Source: G963665185 sp963665185 (GTDB lineage: Bacteria; Desulfobacterota; Desulfovibrionia; Desulfovibrionales; Desulfovibrionaceae). Taken from it: a DNA stretch of 64,000 nt. The notes beneath the pieces were generated by a model. That model was not told the origin of the DNA and did no database searches. It worked only from the letters and a program-made list of their open reading frames with translations. Of this stretch, positions 27,644-37,031 are shown piece by piece (positions within the stretch are counted from its first letter, which is position 1; each line of letters starts with the position of its first letter). The stretch lies in NCBI GenBank assembly GCA_963665185.2, contig CAXXPO010000027.1:1-64000 (forward strand), given 5' to 3'. The position numbers and the translations under genes were made by a program.

Positions 27644-29089
27644 CTACCCTCCCGCCAGTTCCAACCATGCCTCCAGGCTGGGCGGGGTGGCGGAGCAGGC
27701 CGTGGCCGTACGCCACTCGCAACGCGCGTTGAGCTCGACGCCGCCCTGGATGATGGACACGGGCCTGTCCGAGGAAACCACTATGACTATCAGCCGGGAA
27801 TGCTGCGAAGTGAAGCGCAGGGCCGAATTGAACCGTGCGCCGCGGGCATTGTTCTCTCCGGGCACGCTCGGCCCGTCCAGCAGACAGGCGAAACCGTGCA
27901 GCCGCAGGTCCTTGGTTATGTGCAAGGCGCCGTCCACCTTGGCCAGCGACTTGCCCAGATCAAGGATATGCTCCTTGCCCAGGTCCAGAGGTGTTTCCAA
28001 GGCCTGGCCGGAAAGGGGAATGGGCGGGATGCTGGGATCTATGACCAGGGTGCAGCCGTGCTTGCGGTCGCGGGCGCTGTTCACCAGAGTGCTGACGACC
28101 TTGAACAGGGCGTAACGCCGCACCTGGTCCATATCCAGCTCCAGAAGCATTTCCTCCACCTGCACAAGGTTGGCCCGACGGTTGGAGGAATGAAATCCAC
28201 CATCGTAAAAACTGCAGATGAGCTCGCTGTCCAGGCGCAGGAATCCATAACCTCCCTGAAAATCGGCCACAACCCGAAATTGGGGGATCCTGCCCCTGGC
28301 AATGCCTACAATGGTCTTTCCGTCAGAAATCAATTTGCGGTTGGAATTTTCCACGGCCTGCATCAGCTTGCGCACATGCTTGTGGTTCTGCAGCAATGGT
28401 TGCTGCAAGGGAGGAAAACGGGTCAGAAATTTGATGTCGGGAATGTCCCGCGGTTCCACAAAAACAAGCTTGCCGCGTGGCCACAGCCCTTCCTCTGGTG
28501 TCTTGGAAATGGCCAGCACTGCATCCAGAATGGGAAAAATTCGCAGATGCGTATCCAATCCCATGTGCAGGGCACGCTCGTCCACAATATGGTCACGCAC
28601 CGCATGCGTGGCATAGGTCTGCAACACATACCCCGACGTACCGATACGCAAAATGTTGCTGGTGGCAATGTCCTGCACCAGCAGGGCCACTGCATTTTCC
28701 ATCCAGCGTTTGGTGGGACCGACGGAACACAGGTCGGGGTGGTGCTCGGTAAACCACATCTGGTACCGGAAGGCCGGAGAGCTGCCGCCGAACGCGATCA
28801 CCCCGGAAAGCTGCAATGCGGGGTCGTCGATAAAGCCGGGAAAATTGAGATTGTCTGGGGCGACGAGATTTTTCTTCCATCCGTCCGATTCCAGATAGTA
28901 CTCGCGCAGCCTGGGTTCGTGCCCCTCCAAAAGACCTTGCGGGTCGTAGATCCGAAGAGGCTCCCCCTCGTCTATGGCGTAGATGAGGGCCACACGGCTT
29001 GGGCCGGAAAAATGCGACAGGCCGTCGCGAAGTCCATCCATTATGTGAAAGATGCAGATATTCTCGTAGGAACTGTCGCCCATGGTCAT
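27644..29089 (-). CDS. DACNV-like sensor fused to a diadenylate-cyclase (DisA_N-like) domain
   Basis: 481 residues. The first ~330 residues have no enzyme motif I know but match in layout the DACNV-type sensor region described ahead of DAC domains. The C-terminal ~120 residues look like a DisA_N/DAC domain: LDLGKEHILDLGKSLAKVDGALHIT with the DGA motif at 386-388, and RGARFNSALRFTSQHSRLIVIVVSSDRPVS, where the usual RHR reads R-F-N (419-421). It would make or bind c-di-AMP, but the altered RHR leaves activity open. AAGGA lies 10 nt before ATG 29089; the ATG two codons later is also possible. Divergent from the ComFB gene, 244 bp away. Confidence 0.7.
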   Translation of the reverse strand: MTMGDSSYENICIFHIMDGLRDGLSHFSGPSRVALIYAIDEGEPLRIYDPQGLLEGHEPRLREYYLESDGWKKNLVAPDNLNFPGFIDDPALQLSGVIAFGGSSPAFRYQMWFTEHHPDLCSVGPTKRWMENAVALLVQDIATSNILRIGTSGYVLQTYATHAVRDHIVDERALHMGLDTHLRIFPILDAVLAISKTPEEGLWPRGKLVFVEPRDIPDIKFLTRFPPLQQPLLQNHKHVRKLMQAVENSNRKLISDGKTIVGIARGRIPQFRVVADFQGGYGFLRLDSELICSFYDGGFHSSNRRANLVQVEEMLLELDMDQVRRYALFKVVSTLVNSARDRKHGCTLVIDPSIPPIPLSGQALETPLDLGKEHILDLGKSLAKVDGALHITKDLRLHGFACLLDGPSVPGENNARGARFNSALRFTSQHSRLIVIVVSSDRPVSIIQGGVELNARCEWRTATACSATPPSLEAWLELAGG

Positions 29090-29333
29090 GCCCCTGCATT
29101 CCTTTTCACAGATTGAAGCCGCAGCAAAGCGTGTATGTTGCGTAGTTTGTTCCTTTTATAACAAAAGGCCTGCAAGAGTAGAAGTGCAAAAATGCCCTTT
29201 GCGCACATGCATATCCCCCTGCGCCACTGTTTTCTCCAAAAAGGGCATCTGGTTTTCCACAAAGATATTTGCTTTGGCGTATAAAGCATGGCAGAGTGGT
29301 GCGGGAAAGGAACATCCATTACGGAGGACTGTC

Positions 29334-29648
29334 ATGCACAGGGCCGAAATAGACGCATTATGCACCACTCTCCTGGGAACTATAAAAAACAAAAACGAAA
29401 CCCGGGTTGCTCGAAAACTGTCTTCGGCTCTCGGGGAGTTTCCGGACTACAGGCCCGACCCCCTGGACATCCAGGACATTTTCGCCCTGGCCCTGAACCT
29501 CCTCCCCCCCAGGTACAAGCAAAAAGGAACCATTGTGCTCAGCGAAAGCGTGCAGGAAAAAGAGATAATGAACGCACTGCGTGCAGCCATACAAAAAGTG
29601 AGAGCCAACCCGAAGTACGACAGCCCTCCGCAAAGCAAACGCACATGA
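29334..29648 (+). CDS. ComFB-family protein
   Basis: 104 residues. PLDIQDIFALALNLLPPRYK (about 47-66) matches the ComFB core, where D-I-x-A-L-A-L-N-x-L-P-P-R-Y is the family signature; the flanking helices (DALCTTLLGTI and EIMNALRAAIQKV) fit too. The usual zinc-binding Cys of some ComFB proteins are lacking. ComFB proteins of cyanobacteria have been reported to bind cyclic dinucleotides. GGAGG lies 6 nt upstream of ATG 29334, which decides this start over in-frame upstream ones. Lies between the DAC-like gene and a PilZ gene, strengthening a cyclic-dinucleotide role. Confidence 0.75.
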   Translation: MHRAEIDALCTTLLGTIKNKNETRVARKLSSALGEFPDYRPDPLDIQDIFALALNLLPPRYKQKGTIVLSESVQEKEIMNALRAAIQKVRANPKYDSPPQSKRT

Positions 29649-29764
29649 AAGAACCTGCTCCCGTTGCTTGGCGTCCGGTCCTTCATGCCCCGTATGGTTT
29701 ACGGCAACCCGTGTGCCGTTCCCGTCCGGATTGCAGACCAAACCGCTGAAACTGAAGATTCCAA

Positions 29765-30629
29765 ATGAGAAACGCCAAGGAAATACGCGCTCTGCTTGAG
29801 GATACGGCCGACTTTCAGAACAAGTTCGATTTGCGCCTCAAGGAAGGGTATTTCAAAAACAAACTGGCCGCCTGCCTGCTGGTCAAGGTGACGGACGACT
29901 CCCTTTTCGTGGACCTGCCCTCGACCATGAAACTCGATAAGAAGCTGATCGGCAGGGAAGTGGAGTGTTTTCTGACCAAGACACGCAAAGGCGAAAAGCA
30001 ATTCTTCAACTTTGTGTCCACCATCACCAAAATCGGCGTGACCAAATCGGGGCAGCGCATCGTGGTGATCGCCTTTCCCCGGGTGCTCAACAGTTTTTCC
30101 CGGCGCAATTCCCTGCGTACCGCCCTGCCCCCCCCAAGCCCTCAAATCCGCCGCCTTCTGGGCCATGCCCGAAGCGGGTCCACCAAGGCTCATCGAAGAA
30201 CTGGGGGATCCCGTTGTCATCGTCACCATGGAATCCGGACGCGACCTGCCGCGCCTGGTGAACATCTCCTGCGGGGGAATGCGCGTGGGCAATCTGGATT
30301 TCACCGACAGGGACATCAATCGCCTCTTCCGTCTGGACCAGCGTAGCGTGGTCAACATGCAGGTCGAGGGACCAGGAAATTCCGGCCTGCTCGACCTCTG
30401 GTTCACGGCCATCTTCCGCAACGACATGGCGCTCCCCCTGCCAGGACGCAAGGATGTGGGCCTGCAATTCATGGAAGAAGGCCAATGGATCTCCACTGAG
30501 GAAGGTCGCCGGCTGCAATGGAAGTCCGTGGACTGCGAAAACGCGTTTTCCCTCATGGCCGACCTGTCCTTCAAATGGCACACCGAAGTCCACCGGATGA
30601 AAATGGCCCAGGCCCGCGAACACGAATAA
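29765..30629 (+). CDS. PilZ-domain c-di-GMP effector (YcgR-like layout), one frameshift
   Basis: The N-terminal ~110 residues form a YcgR-N-like flagellar-brake-type domain (KLAACLLVKVTDDSLFVDLP). Then comes the PilZ domain: RRNSLR as the R-x3-R arm and NISCGGMRVG as the (D/N)-x-S-x2-G motif, both intact, so c-di-GMP binding is likely. The frame breaks in an eight-C run at 30127-30134; with seven Cs it reads LPPQALKSAAFWAMPEAG and continues to 30629. About 287 residues after correction. The gene follows comFB by 116 bp in the same direction. Confidence 0.85.
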
Positions 30630-30849
30630 CACCACCATCTGCGGACCGGTCCCGCTGTGTTCCCCCTTCATCCTTCCTGCCGTATCCCCCTCTTTGTCCG
30701 GCAAAACGAGCTGCACGCAATCCGTGCGGATGTCCTGTGGCGTTTTCGACAGAAACAGACGCAGGTGCATCCGGATACGTGTGCTCCGCGTGCTTTTCCC
30801 CCTGGAATGCAGCCTTCAGACCACAGGCACGGATTTTCCGTCCACTCTC

Positions 30850-30912
30850 TTGACAGTCACAACCAAAAGTTTTAACCGTATGGTTAGAACGAACAGTTAA
30901 ACCATAAGGTCA
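30850..30912 (+). promoter_or_regulatory. Promoter with two operator-like boxes before the tetR-exporter operon
   Basis: TTGACA at 30850-30855 is a consensus -35. The -10 region is covered by TTTAACCGTATGGTTA (30871-30886), containing the inverted repeat TAACC-GTAT-GGTTA. A second box TTAAACCATAAGGTCA (30897-30912) matches it at 12 of 16 positions by hand count. Two copies 26 bp apart upstream of a tetR gene suggest autorepression. Confidence 0.6.
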
Positions 30913-30949
30913 ACATTCGAGTCGGACATCCGGCGAACAAGGACATCGC

Positions 30950-31609
30950 ATGCAGCAAGACAATCCCACCACACAACGCATCCTCGAGGCGGCAGGCCTG
31001 GCGTTTGCCCGCCACGGCTTCGCCGGGGCAAAGATGGACGCCATTGCCGCGGCCGCCAAGGTCAACAAGGCAGCCATATATTATCATGTGGGCAACAAGG
31101 AACTCTTGTTCGAGACAATTCTTCTGGCACACTTTGGTCCCGTTGCCGACATGCTGGAGCAGCAGGTCGTGTCCATGCGGGGCACGCGCAAGGAACGGCT
31201 GCATCGATTGGTGGAATTGGTCGCCGCGATGTTCGCGCAAAAACGTCCTTTCCCCCGCATCATGCTGCACGAACTGGCCACGGGCGGAACCAACCTCAGT
31301 GAAAATGCATTGAAGGCCATCACCCGGGTTTTGCGCTGCACCCTACAGGTTCTGTCCGACGGATCGCCCGTACAATCCGGATTCAAGCCCGTGCTGGCCC
31401 ATTTGAACATCATTTCAGCCCTCATGTTTTCCTGCGTGGCCACCCCGCTTGTCGAACGGGCGCGAAGCCTTGAGGGCAATGAAGAGTTCCCGGCCATCAC
31501 CACGCAGGACATGGCCACCCATCTCCTGGCGCTGTACGATGCCTTGTTCGACACCGCACCGGCCCATGGACAGCCGAAATCACCCACAGGCCGGGAGGCT
31601 TACTCATGA
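30950..31609 (+). CDS. TetR-family regulator of the adjacent ABC exporter
   Basis: 219 residues. The N-terminal helix-turn-helix is typical: ILEAAGLAFARHGFAGAKMDAIAAAAKVNKAAIYYH in part, with GVNK-type turn and the IYYHVGNKELLF tail. The C-terminal ligand domain resembles CerR/YbiH-type regulators. It overlaps the next gene by 4 bp (ATGA) and lies behind two operator-like boxes, so it most likely represses its own operon until a drug-like ligand binds. AAGGA precedes the ATG by 7 nt. Confidence 0.88.
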   Translation: MQQDNPTTQRILEAAGLAFARHGFAGAKMDAIAAAAKVNKAAIYYHVGNKELLFETILLAHFGPVADMLEQQVVSMRGTRKERLHRLVELVAAMFAQKRPFPRIMLHELATGGTNLSENALKAITRVLRCTLQVLSDGSPVQSGFKPVLAHLNIISALMFSCVATPLVERARSLEGNEEFPAITTQDMATHLLALYDALFDTAPAHGQPKSPTGREAYS

Positions 31610-32682
31610 AACGATTCGTCATCATCCTTCTGCTTCTGGCCGCGGGAGCGGGGGCATACTGGAATTTCGAACTCAGGCCCCGAGCCGAGGCCCCGGACGC
31701 CGACGAGCTTCTGCTGTCAGGCAACATGGAGGTGACCCGCGTGCTGGTGAGTTTCCGCATTCCCGGCCGCATGACCGAACGGCTGAAGGACGAAGGCGAT
31801 ACCGTTGCCCAGGGGGATATCATTGCCCGGCTGGATACGCGGGACGAGGAGCTGGCCGTGGGCAAGGCCCGGGCCAATCTGGAGCGGGCCCAGGCCATGC
31901 TGGACGAATACGAAAAGGGCAGCCGCAGCCAGGAGGTCAAGGAAGCCCGCGCAGCACTCGCCCAGGCCCAGGCCGATGCGCAAAAGGCGAAATCGGAACT
32001 GGTCCAGGCCAGAGCAGACTCGGAGCGCTATCAGGATCTGTTCGCCCAAAAAGTAGTCAGCAAACACGAAGCGGAACTGTACGACACCCGTTACAAAAGC
32101 GCGCAGAGCAGTTACGACCTTGCCCTGGCCCGTATCCAAAGCGCCCGCCAGGCCCTCAGCCTGAAAAAGGAGGGATTCCGGACCGAGCAGATCGAACAGG
32201 CGCGGGCCGAAGTTTCCGCCAGCCGCGAGGCCCTGCGCCAAGCACAGCAACAGTTGGAATACACGGTCCTGCTCTCGCCCCTTTCCGGAACCGTCCTGAC
32301 AAAGGCCGCAGAGCCCGGGGAGTACCTCAATGCCGGCTCGCCTGTTGTGGCCGCGGCCGACCTGACAGAAATATGGCTGCGGGCCTTTGTGCCGGAAACC
32401 GAACTGGGCAGGCTGCACCTGGGCCAGGAGGCCGATGTCACCACCGACGCCTACCCTGACCGCGTCTTCCGGGGCAGGGTCACGTTCATCTCCTCGGAGG
32501 CAGAATTCACGCCCAAGCAGGTCCAGACCTTTGAGGAACGGGTCAAGCTGGTCTACCGCATAAAGATTTCCATGGACAACCCGGACCTTCTGCTCAAGCC
32601 GGGCATGCCGGCAGATGCCCGGATACGCTACGTTTTACCCTCTCCAGGCGGCAACGACACCACAATCCAACCAGGAAGCTGA
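31606..32682 (+). CDS. HlyD-type periplasmic adaptor of an ABC exporter (YbhG-like)
   Basis: 358 residues. One N-terminal helix (FVIILLLLAAGAGAYW) anchors it in the inner membrane. The biotinyl-lipoyl halves start GRMTERLKDEGDTVAQGD and end LSPLSGTVLTKAAEPG, with a long Ala/Glu/Gln-rich coiled coil between (about 85-205) that would span the periplasm. The closest architecture is YbhG of the E. coli YbhGFSR pump. Start overlaps tetR by 4 bp, and 3 bp separate it from the ATPase gene. Confidence 0.9.
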   Translation: MKRFVIILLLLAAGAGAYWNFELRPRAEAPDADELLLSGNMEVTRVLVSFRIPGRMTERLKDEGDTVAQGDIIARLDTRDEELAVGKARANLERAQAMLDEYEKGSRSQEVKEARAALAQAQADAQKAKSELVQARADSERYQDLFAQKVVSKHEAELYDTRYKSAQSSYDLALARIQSARQALSLKKEGFRTEQIEQARAEVSASREALRQAQQQLEYTVLLSPLSGTVLTKAAEPGEYLNAGSPVVAAADLTEIWLRAFVPETELGRLHLGQEADVTTDAYPDRVFRGRVTFISSEAEFTPKQVQTFEERVKLVYRIKISMDNPDLLLKPGMPADARIRYVLPSPGGNDTTIQPGS

Positions 32683-32685
32683 CCC

Positions 32686-34719
32686 ATGGAAGCCACGCAA
32701 TACGCCATCCACGCCCAGGGACTGGGCAAGCGCTTCAAAGCGTTGCATGCCGTGGAAGGTCTGGACCTGATCGTCCGCCCCGGAGAAATATACGGCCTGG
32801 TCGGCCCGGACGGGGCAGGCAAAAGCACCACGCTGCGCATGTTGGCCGCAGTATTGGAACAGGATGAAGGCACGGCGCAGGTGGCCGGATTCGACACCAT
32901 CTCGGCCTCGCGCCAGGTCAAGGACCGCATTGCCTACATGAGCCAACGCTTCGGCCTTTACCCGGACCTTACCGTCCTGGAAAACATAGAACTGTACGCG
33001 GACCTCTACGGCGAACCGCGCAAAGGACGGACCGAACGCATTGACGACCTGCTGGACTTCAGCTCCATGCGGCCTTTCAAAAAACGTCAGGCCGGACGCC
33101 TTTCCGGAGGCATGAAGCAAAAGCTGCAACTGGTCTGCGCCCTCATCCACACGCCCCGCGTGCTTCTGCTCGACGAACCCACCAATGGCGTGGACCCGGT
33201 CAGCCGCCGCGACTTCTGGAAAATCCTCTACACCCTGCTCAAACAGAACGTGGCCATCCTGGTGACCACGGCCTACCTGGACGAGGCCGAACGCTGCACC
33301 CGAGTGGGGCTTATGGACCACGGCAGGCTTCTGGCCCAGGGGCAGCCCGACGAGCTGCGAAAGCTGGTTCCTGGCGGTATCATCAAAGTGCAGGGCCGCA
33401 ACAGCCAGGACATGCGCCGGGCGCGCGACCTGCTGCGCGGACAGCAGTCCGCGGACCGGAACTCCGCCTCCTCCTCTGTGTTTTCCGACTCCGTCTCCCT
33501 TTTCGGAAACAGCCTGCACGTGGCCTGTCCCGATCCTGCCGCGGCCCTTCCGCACATAGCGGAATTCCTGAAACAAAAGGGCATCACCGCGACATCCTTG
33601 AAAAGGGAACCGCCGTCCCTGGAAGATGTCTTCATCAGCGTGGTCAGTCGGGAACGGAAAACGGCTGCCGCCCGGACGCCATCCGCCGATACGACGTCGG
33701 CAACGACAACATCCGGCCAGCCGCAGCAGGCCGCCCCTGCGGCAGACACCGGCGAACGGGCCGTGCGGGTGGAAAACCTGACCAGGCGTTTCGGCCCGTT
33801 CGTCGCGGTCAACGACATTTCCTTCGAAGTCCCGCGCGGTGAAATTTTCGGATTCCTCGGCCCGAACGGGGCGGGAAAAAGCACCACCATCCGCATGCTC
33901 TGCGGTTTGCTTCCGCCCAGTTCCGGCACGGGCATCGTGGCCGGATACGACATCCGCAATGATCCGGAGGAGGTCAAACAACGTATCGGCTACATGAGCC
34001 AGAAATTTTCACTCTACGAAGACCTGAGCGTACGCGAGAACATCGACTTTTACGGCGGCGTCTACGGCCTGCACGGTCCCAGGCTGGCCCGGCGGCGCGA
34101 ATGGGCCATGCGCCTTTCCGGACTGACGGGCCGGGAAAAGGACATGGCCGGAACCCTGTCCGGCGGCTGGAAACAAAAACTCGCCATTGCCTGCTCCGTG
34201 CTGCACGAACCGCCCATCCTCTTTCTGGACGAGCCAACCAGCGGCGTCGATCCCCTGGCACGGCGCACCTTCTGGGACCTCATCCACGACATGAGCCAAC
34301 GAGGCGTGACGGTTTTCGTGACCACGCACTACATGGAAGAGGCCGAATACTGCGACCGGGTGGCCCTCATCTACCATGGCGACATGATCGCGCTCGGCTC
34401 GCCCAATCAGCTCAAAAACGAACGCATGCGCGACACCATCCTGGATATCGGCTGTCCCGCTCCGCAAAACATCCTGGATGCCGTGACCGCCCTGCCATCG
34501 ATACGCGAAGCCGCCCTGTTCGGAGCCGGCCTGCATGCCGTCTGTGCCGACACGCAAGCCGCAGATCAGGAGATACGCGACCTGTTCGCCGGACAAGAGG
34601 TCCGGCTGGAGCATGTCCGCCCGATCGCCCCGTCCATGGAGGACGTCTTTGTTTCGCTCATAGAGGAAGCCGACAGGACCGGAGACTCCCCGCAGGCCGG
34701 ACGCAAGGACTCCATATAA
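32686..34719 (+). CDS. ABC exporter ATPase with two fused nucleotide-binding domains (YbhF-like)
   Basis: 677 residues containing two ABC domains. The first has Walker A GPDGAGKST, signature LSGGMKQKL and LLLDEPTNGVD; the second has GPNGAGKST, LSGGWKQKL and LFLDEPTSGVD. A Pro/Ala/Thr-rich linker (about 325-355) joins them. Both halves look catalytically complete. It energises the two permeases that follow; YbhF has the same double-domain form. The stop and the next ATG share one base (TAATG). Confidence 0.93.
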   Translation: MEATQYAIHAQGLGKRFKALHAVEGLDLIVRPGEIYGLVGPDGAGKSTTLRMLAAVLEQDEGTAQVAGFDTISASRQVKDRIAYMSQRFGLYPDLTVLENIELYADLYGEPRKGRTERIDDLLDFSSMRPFKKRQAGRLSGGMKQKLQLVCALIHTPRVLLLDEPTNGVDPVSRRDFWKILYTLLKQNVAILVTTAYLDEAERCTRVGLMDHGRLLAQGQPDELRKLVPGGIIKVQGRNSQDMRRARDLLRGQQSADRNSASSSVFSDSVSLFGNSLHVACPDPAAALPHIAEFLKQKGITATSLKREPPSLEDVFISVVSRERKTAAARTPSADTTSATTTSGQPQQAAPAADTGERAVRVENLTRRFGPFVAVNDISFEVPRGEIFGFLGPNGAGKSTTIRMLCGLLPPSSGTGIVAGYDIRNDPEEVKQRIGYMSQKFSLYEDLSVRENIDFYGGVYGLHGPRLARRREWAMRLSGLTGREKDMAGTLSGGWKQKLAIACSVLHEPPILFLDEPTSGVDPLARRTFWDLIHDMSQRGVTVFVTTHYMEEAEYCDRVALIYHGDMIALGSPNQLKNERMRDTILDIGCPAPQNILDAVTALPSIREAALFGAGLHAVCADTQAADQEIRDLFAGQEVRLEHVRPIAPSMEDVFVSLIEEADRTGDSPQAGRKDSI

Positions 34720-35849
34720 TGTTCAGCATACGACGATTCATGGCGATCACCCGCAAGGAATTCCTGCATGTGCTGCGCGACTGGCGCAGTCTGGTCATGG
34801 CGATTGCCATCCCCATGATGCTGGTGCTCATCTTCGGCTACGCCCTGAGCCTGGACCTGCGCAACGTGCCCACCGTGGTCTGGGATCAATCCAAGACCCA
34901 GGCGTCCCGCGACTTTCTGAGCCTGTTGCGCGGCTCCGCCTACTTCAGGGTGCAGACCTGCGAAGACTACGAGACCGTCATCCGCAAGCTCAATACAGGC
35001 CATGCAGTGCTGGGAATGGTCATCCCCGGCGACTTCTCCCAGGCAGTGACCGCGGGCCGCGACGTTTCCGTCCAGGTTCTGGCGGACGGCTCGGACGCCA
35101 ACACCGCCCGGCTGGCTCTGAACTACGCCGAAGCCGTGGGGCTGATATTCAACAACAAACTGACCATGCAACGGGCCGCGCTGGCCGGACGCACCATTGT
35201 CCCGGCCGTGCAGCTCGACAGCCGCACATTCTTCAACCAGGACATGCGCAGCCAGAATTCCATCATTCCGGGCATCATCGCGGTGGTCATGGTGGTCATC
35301 GCCGCCATGCTCACCAGCGTGACCGTGGCCCGCGAATGGGAAAACGGAACCATGGAACAGCTCATCAGCACGCCGGTGCGCGTGCCCGAACTGGTACTCG
35401 GCAAGGTTGTGCCCCACTTCGCGGTCGGCATGTTCGATGTGGCTGTCGCCGTGGCCATGGGCCAGTGGATCTACGACGTTCCCATGCGCGGCAATGCGGG
35501 CCTGCTCTTCGCCATGGCCGCCCTGTTCCTCACCGGGGCGCTTTTCTTCGGCCTGCTCATCAGCATCAACCTGAAAAAACAGGTCCTGGCCAATCAGGCC
35601 GCCCTTCTGGCCAGCTACATGCCCACGCTCCTGCTCAGCGGCTTCGTCTTCGCCATAGCCAACATGCCCCGGCCCATTCAGATTCTCAGCTACATCGTAC
35701 CGGGCCGCTACTTCATCAACATCCTGCGCGGCATCTACCTCAAGGGCATCGGCCTGGAGATTCTCTGGCTCAACGCCCTGCTCCTGGCCGTATACGCCGC
35801 GTTCATGATCGCCATGTGCCACAAGCGCATGAAACTCAAACTGGAGTAG
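34719..35849 (+). CDS. ABC-2 type permease (YbhS-like)
   Basis: 376 residues. One helix near the N-terminus (LVMAIAIPMMLVLIFGYAL), a large periplasmic loop (about 50-170), then five helices including IIPGIIAVVMVVIAAMLTSV and ending at a basic tail KRMKLKLE. The motif REWENGTMEQLISTPVR is typical of drug-type ABC-2 permeases. Pairs with the next permease as a heterodimer. Translationally coupled to the ATPase gene. Confidence 0.92.
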   Translation: MFSIRRFMAITRKEFLHVLRDWRSLVMAIAIPMMLVLIFGYALSLDLRNVPTVVWDQSKTQASRDFLSLLRGSAYFRVQTCEDYETVIRKLNTGHAVLGMVIPGDFSQAVTAGRDVSVQVLADGSDANTARLALNYAEAVGLIFNNKLTMQRAALAGRTIVPAVQLDSRTFFNQDMRSQNSIIPGIIAVVMVVIAAMLTSVTVAREWENGTMEQLISTPVRVPELVLGKVVPHFAVGMFDVAVAVAMGQWIYDVPMRGNAGLLFAMAALFLTGALFFGLLISINLKKQVLANQAALLASYMPTLLLSGFVFAIANMPRPIQILSYIVPGRYFINILRGIYLKGIGLEILWLNALLLAVYAAFMIAMCHKRMKLKLE

Positions 35850-35852
35850 CCC

Positions 35853-36980
35853 ATGTTCCTGCGCCTTCGCTGCATGCTCATCAAGGAATTTCTGCAACTT
35901 CTGCGCGATCCCAAAATGCGGATGGTCATTTTCGTCGTGCCCGTCATCCAGCTCACCGTCTTCGCCTTTGCCCTGACCACGGACGTGGACGACATCGAAA
36001 CCGTGGTTCTGGACCGCGATCAGACCCCGCAGTCACGCGAGCTGCTCTCGCACTTCACCGGCAGCCGGTATTTCAAGGTCGTTGAAACAGCCGAAAACCC
36101 GGCAGCCGTGGACAATGCCATGAACGCGGGCAAGGTGCGCGCCGCCATTGTCATTCTGCCAGGATTCGCCCGCGACATCCTCTCCGGCCGCACAGCCAGG
36201 GTACAGGTCATAACCGACGGCACGGACTCCAACTCCGCCGCCCTGGTCAACGGCTATGCCACCCGCATCGTCCAGACCTATGGAGCCGGGGAACTGGCCC
36301 AACGCATGGACCGGGCCGGAATGACAGCGTCCGGCAACGGCCTCACCATGGCCGTCCGGGCCTGGTTCAACCCCAACATGGAAAGCAAATTCTTCTACGT
36401 GCCGGGACTCGTCGCGGTCATGCTGGTCATCGTCGCCCTTGTGCTTACCAGCATCGGCATTGTGCGCGAAAAGGAAATAGGAACCATCGAACAGATCATG
36501 GTCACCCCCATCCGAAGCGTGGAATTCATCGTGGGGAAATGCCTGCCGTTCATCATCATCGGCTACGTACTCATGACTTTCATGCTCTTGTTGTGCATGC
36601 TCATCTTCGACATCCAGGTCAAAGGAAACTGGCTGACCCTGTACCTTCTGACAGGTGCCTTCCTGGTCAGCAACACCGGCCTCGCCCTCATCATATCGGT
36701 CAGCGCCCGGACACAGCAGCAGGCCCTGCTCACGGCATTTTTCTTTCTTATGCCGTCCATCCTGCTGTCCGGATTCATGTTTCCCGTAGCCAACATGCCC
36801 GAACCCGTGCAGTACGCCACCGCCCTCAACCCCCTGCGCTGGTATCTGGAAATTCTGCGGGGCGTGCTCATCAAGGGCGTGGGCATCCGGGACCTGATAC
36901 GCCCCGCCATCGCGGAATCCGTTCTGGCCGTGGCTTTCACCCTGGTGGCGGTGGTGAATTTCAGGAAGAACCTGGAATAA
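35853..36980 (+). CDS. ABC-2 type permease (YbhR-like)
   Basis: 375 residues with the same topology as the preceding permease: RMVIFVVPVIQLTVFAFAL, long external loop, then GLVAVMLVIVALVLTSIGI and REKEIGTIEQIMVTP. It starts 3 bp after the YbhS-like gene and ends the operon; the palindrome downstream is the likely terminator. Substrates of such exporters include cationic drugs and dyes, but the real substrate here is unknown. Confidence 0.92.
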   Translation: MFLRLRCMLIKEFLQLLRDPKMRMVIFVVPVIQLTVFAFALTTDVDDIETVVLDRDQTPQSRELLSHFTGSRYFKVVETAENPAAVDNAMNAGKVRAAIVILPGFARDILSGRTARVQVITDGTDSNSAALVNGYATRIVQTYGAGELAQRMDRAGMTASGNGLTMAVRAWFNPNMESKFFYVPGLVAVMLVIVALVLTSIGIVREKEIGTIEQIMVTPIRSVEFIVGKCLPFIIIGYVLMTFMLLLCMLIFDIQVKGNWLTLYLLTGAFLVSNTGLALIISVSARTQQQALLTAFFFLMPSILLSGFMFPVANMPEPVQYATALNPLRWYLEILRGVLIKGVGIRDLIRPAIAESVLAVAFTLVAVVNFRKNLE

Positions 36981-37031
36981 ATGAAGAAAAAAAATGCGGG
37001 GATTTCAAGTGGATCACAGAATTCAATCCGG

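Noticed and set aside
27593..29116. A 507-codon open frame on the plus strand opposite the DAC-like gene
   Set aside because: No family motifs, His/Gln-rich shadow composition, and fully antisense to a gene with clear domain structure.
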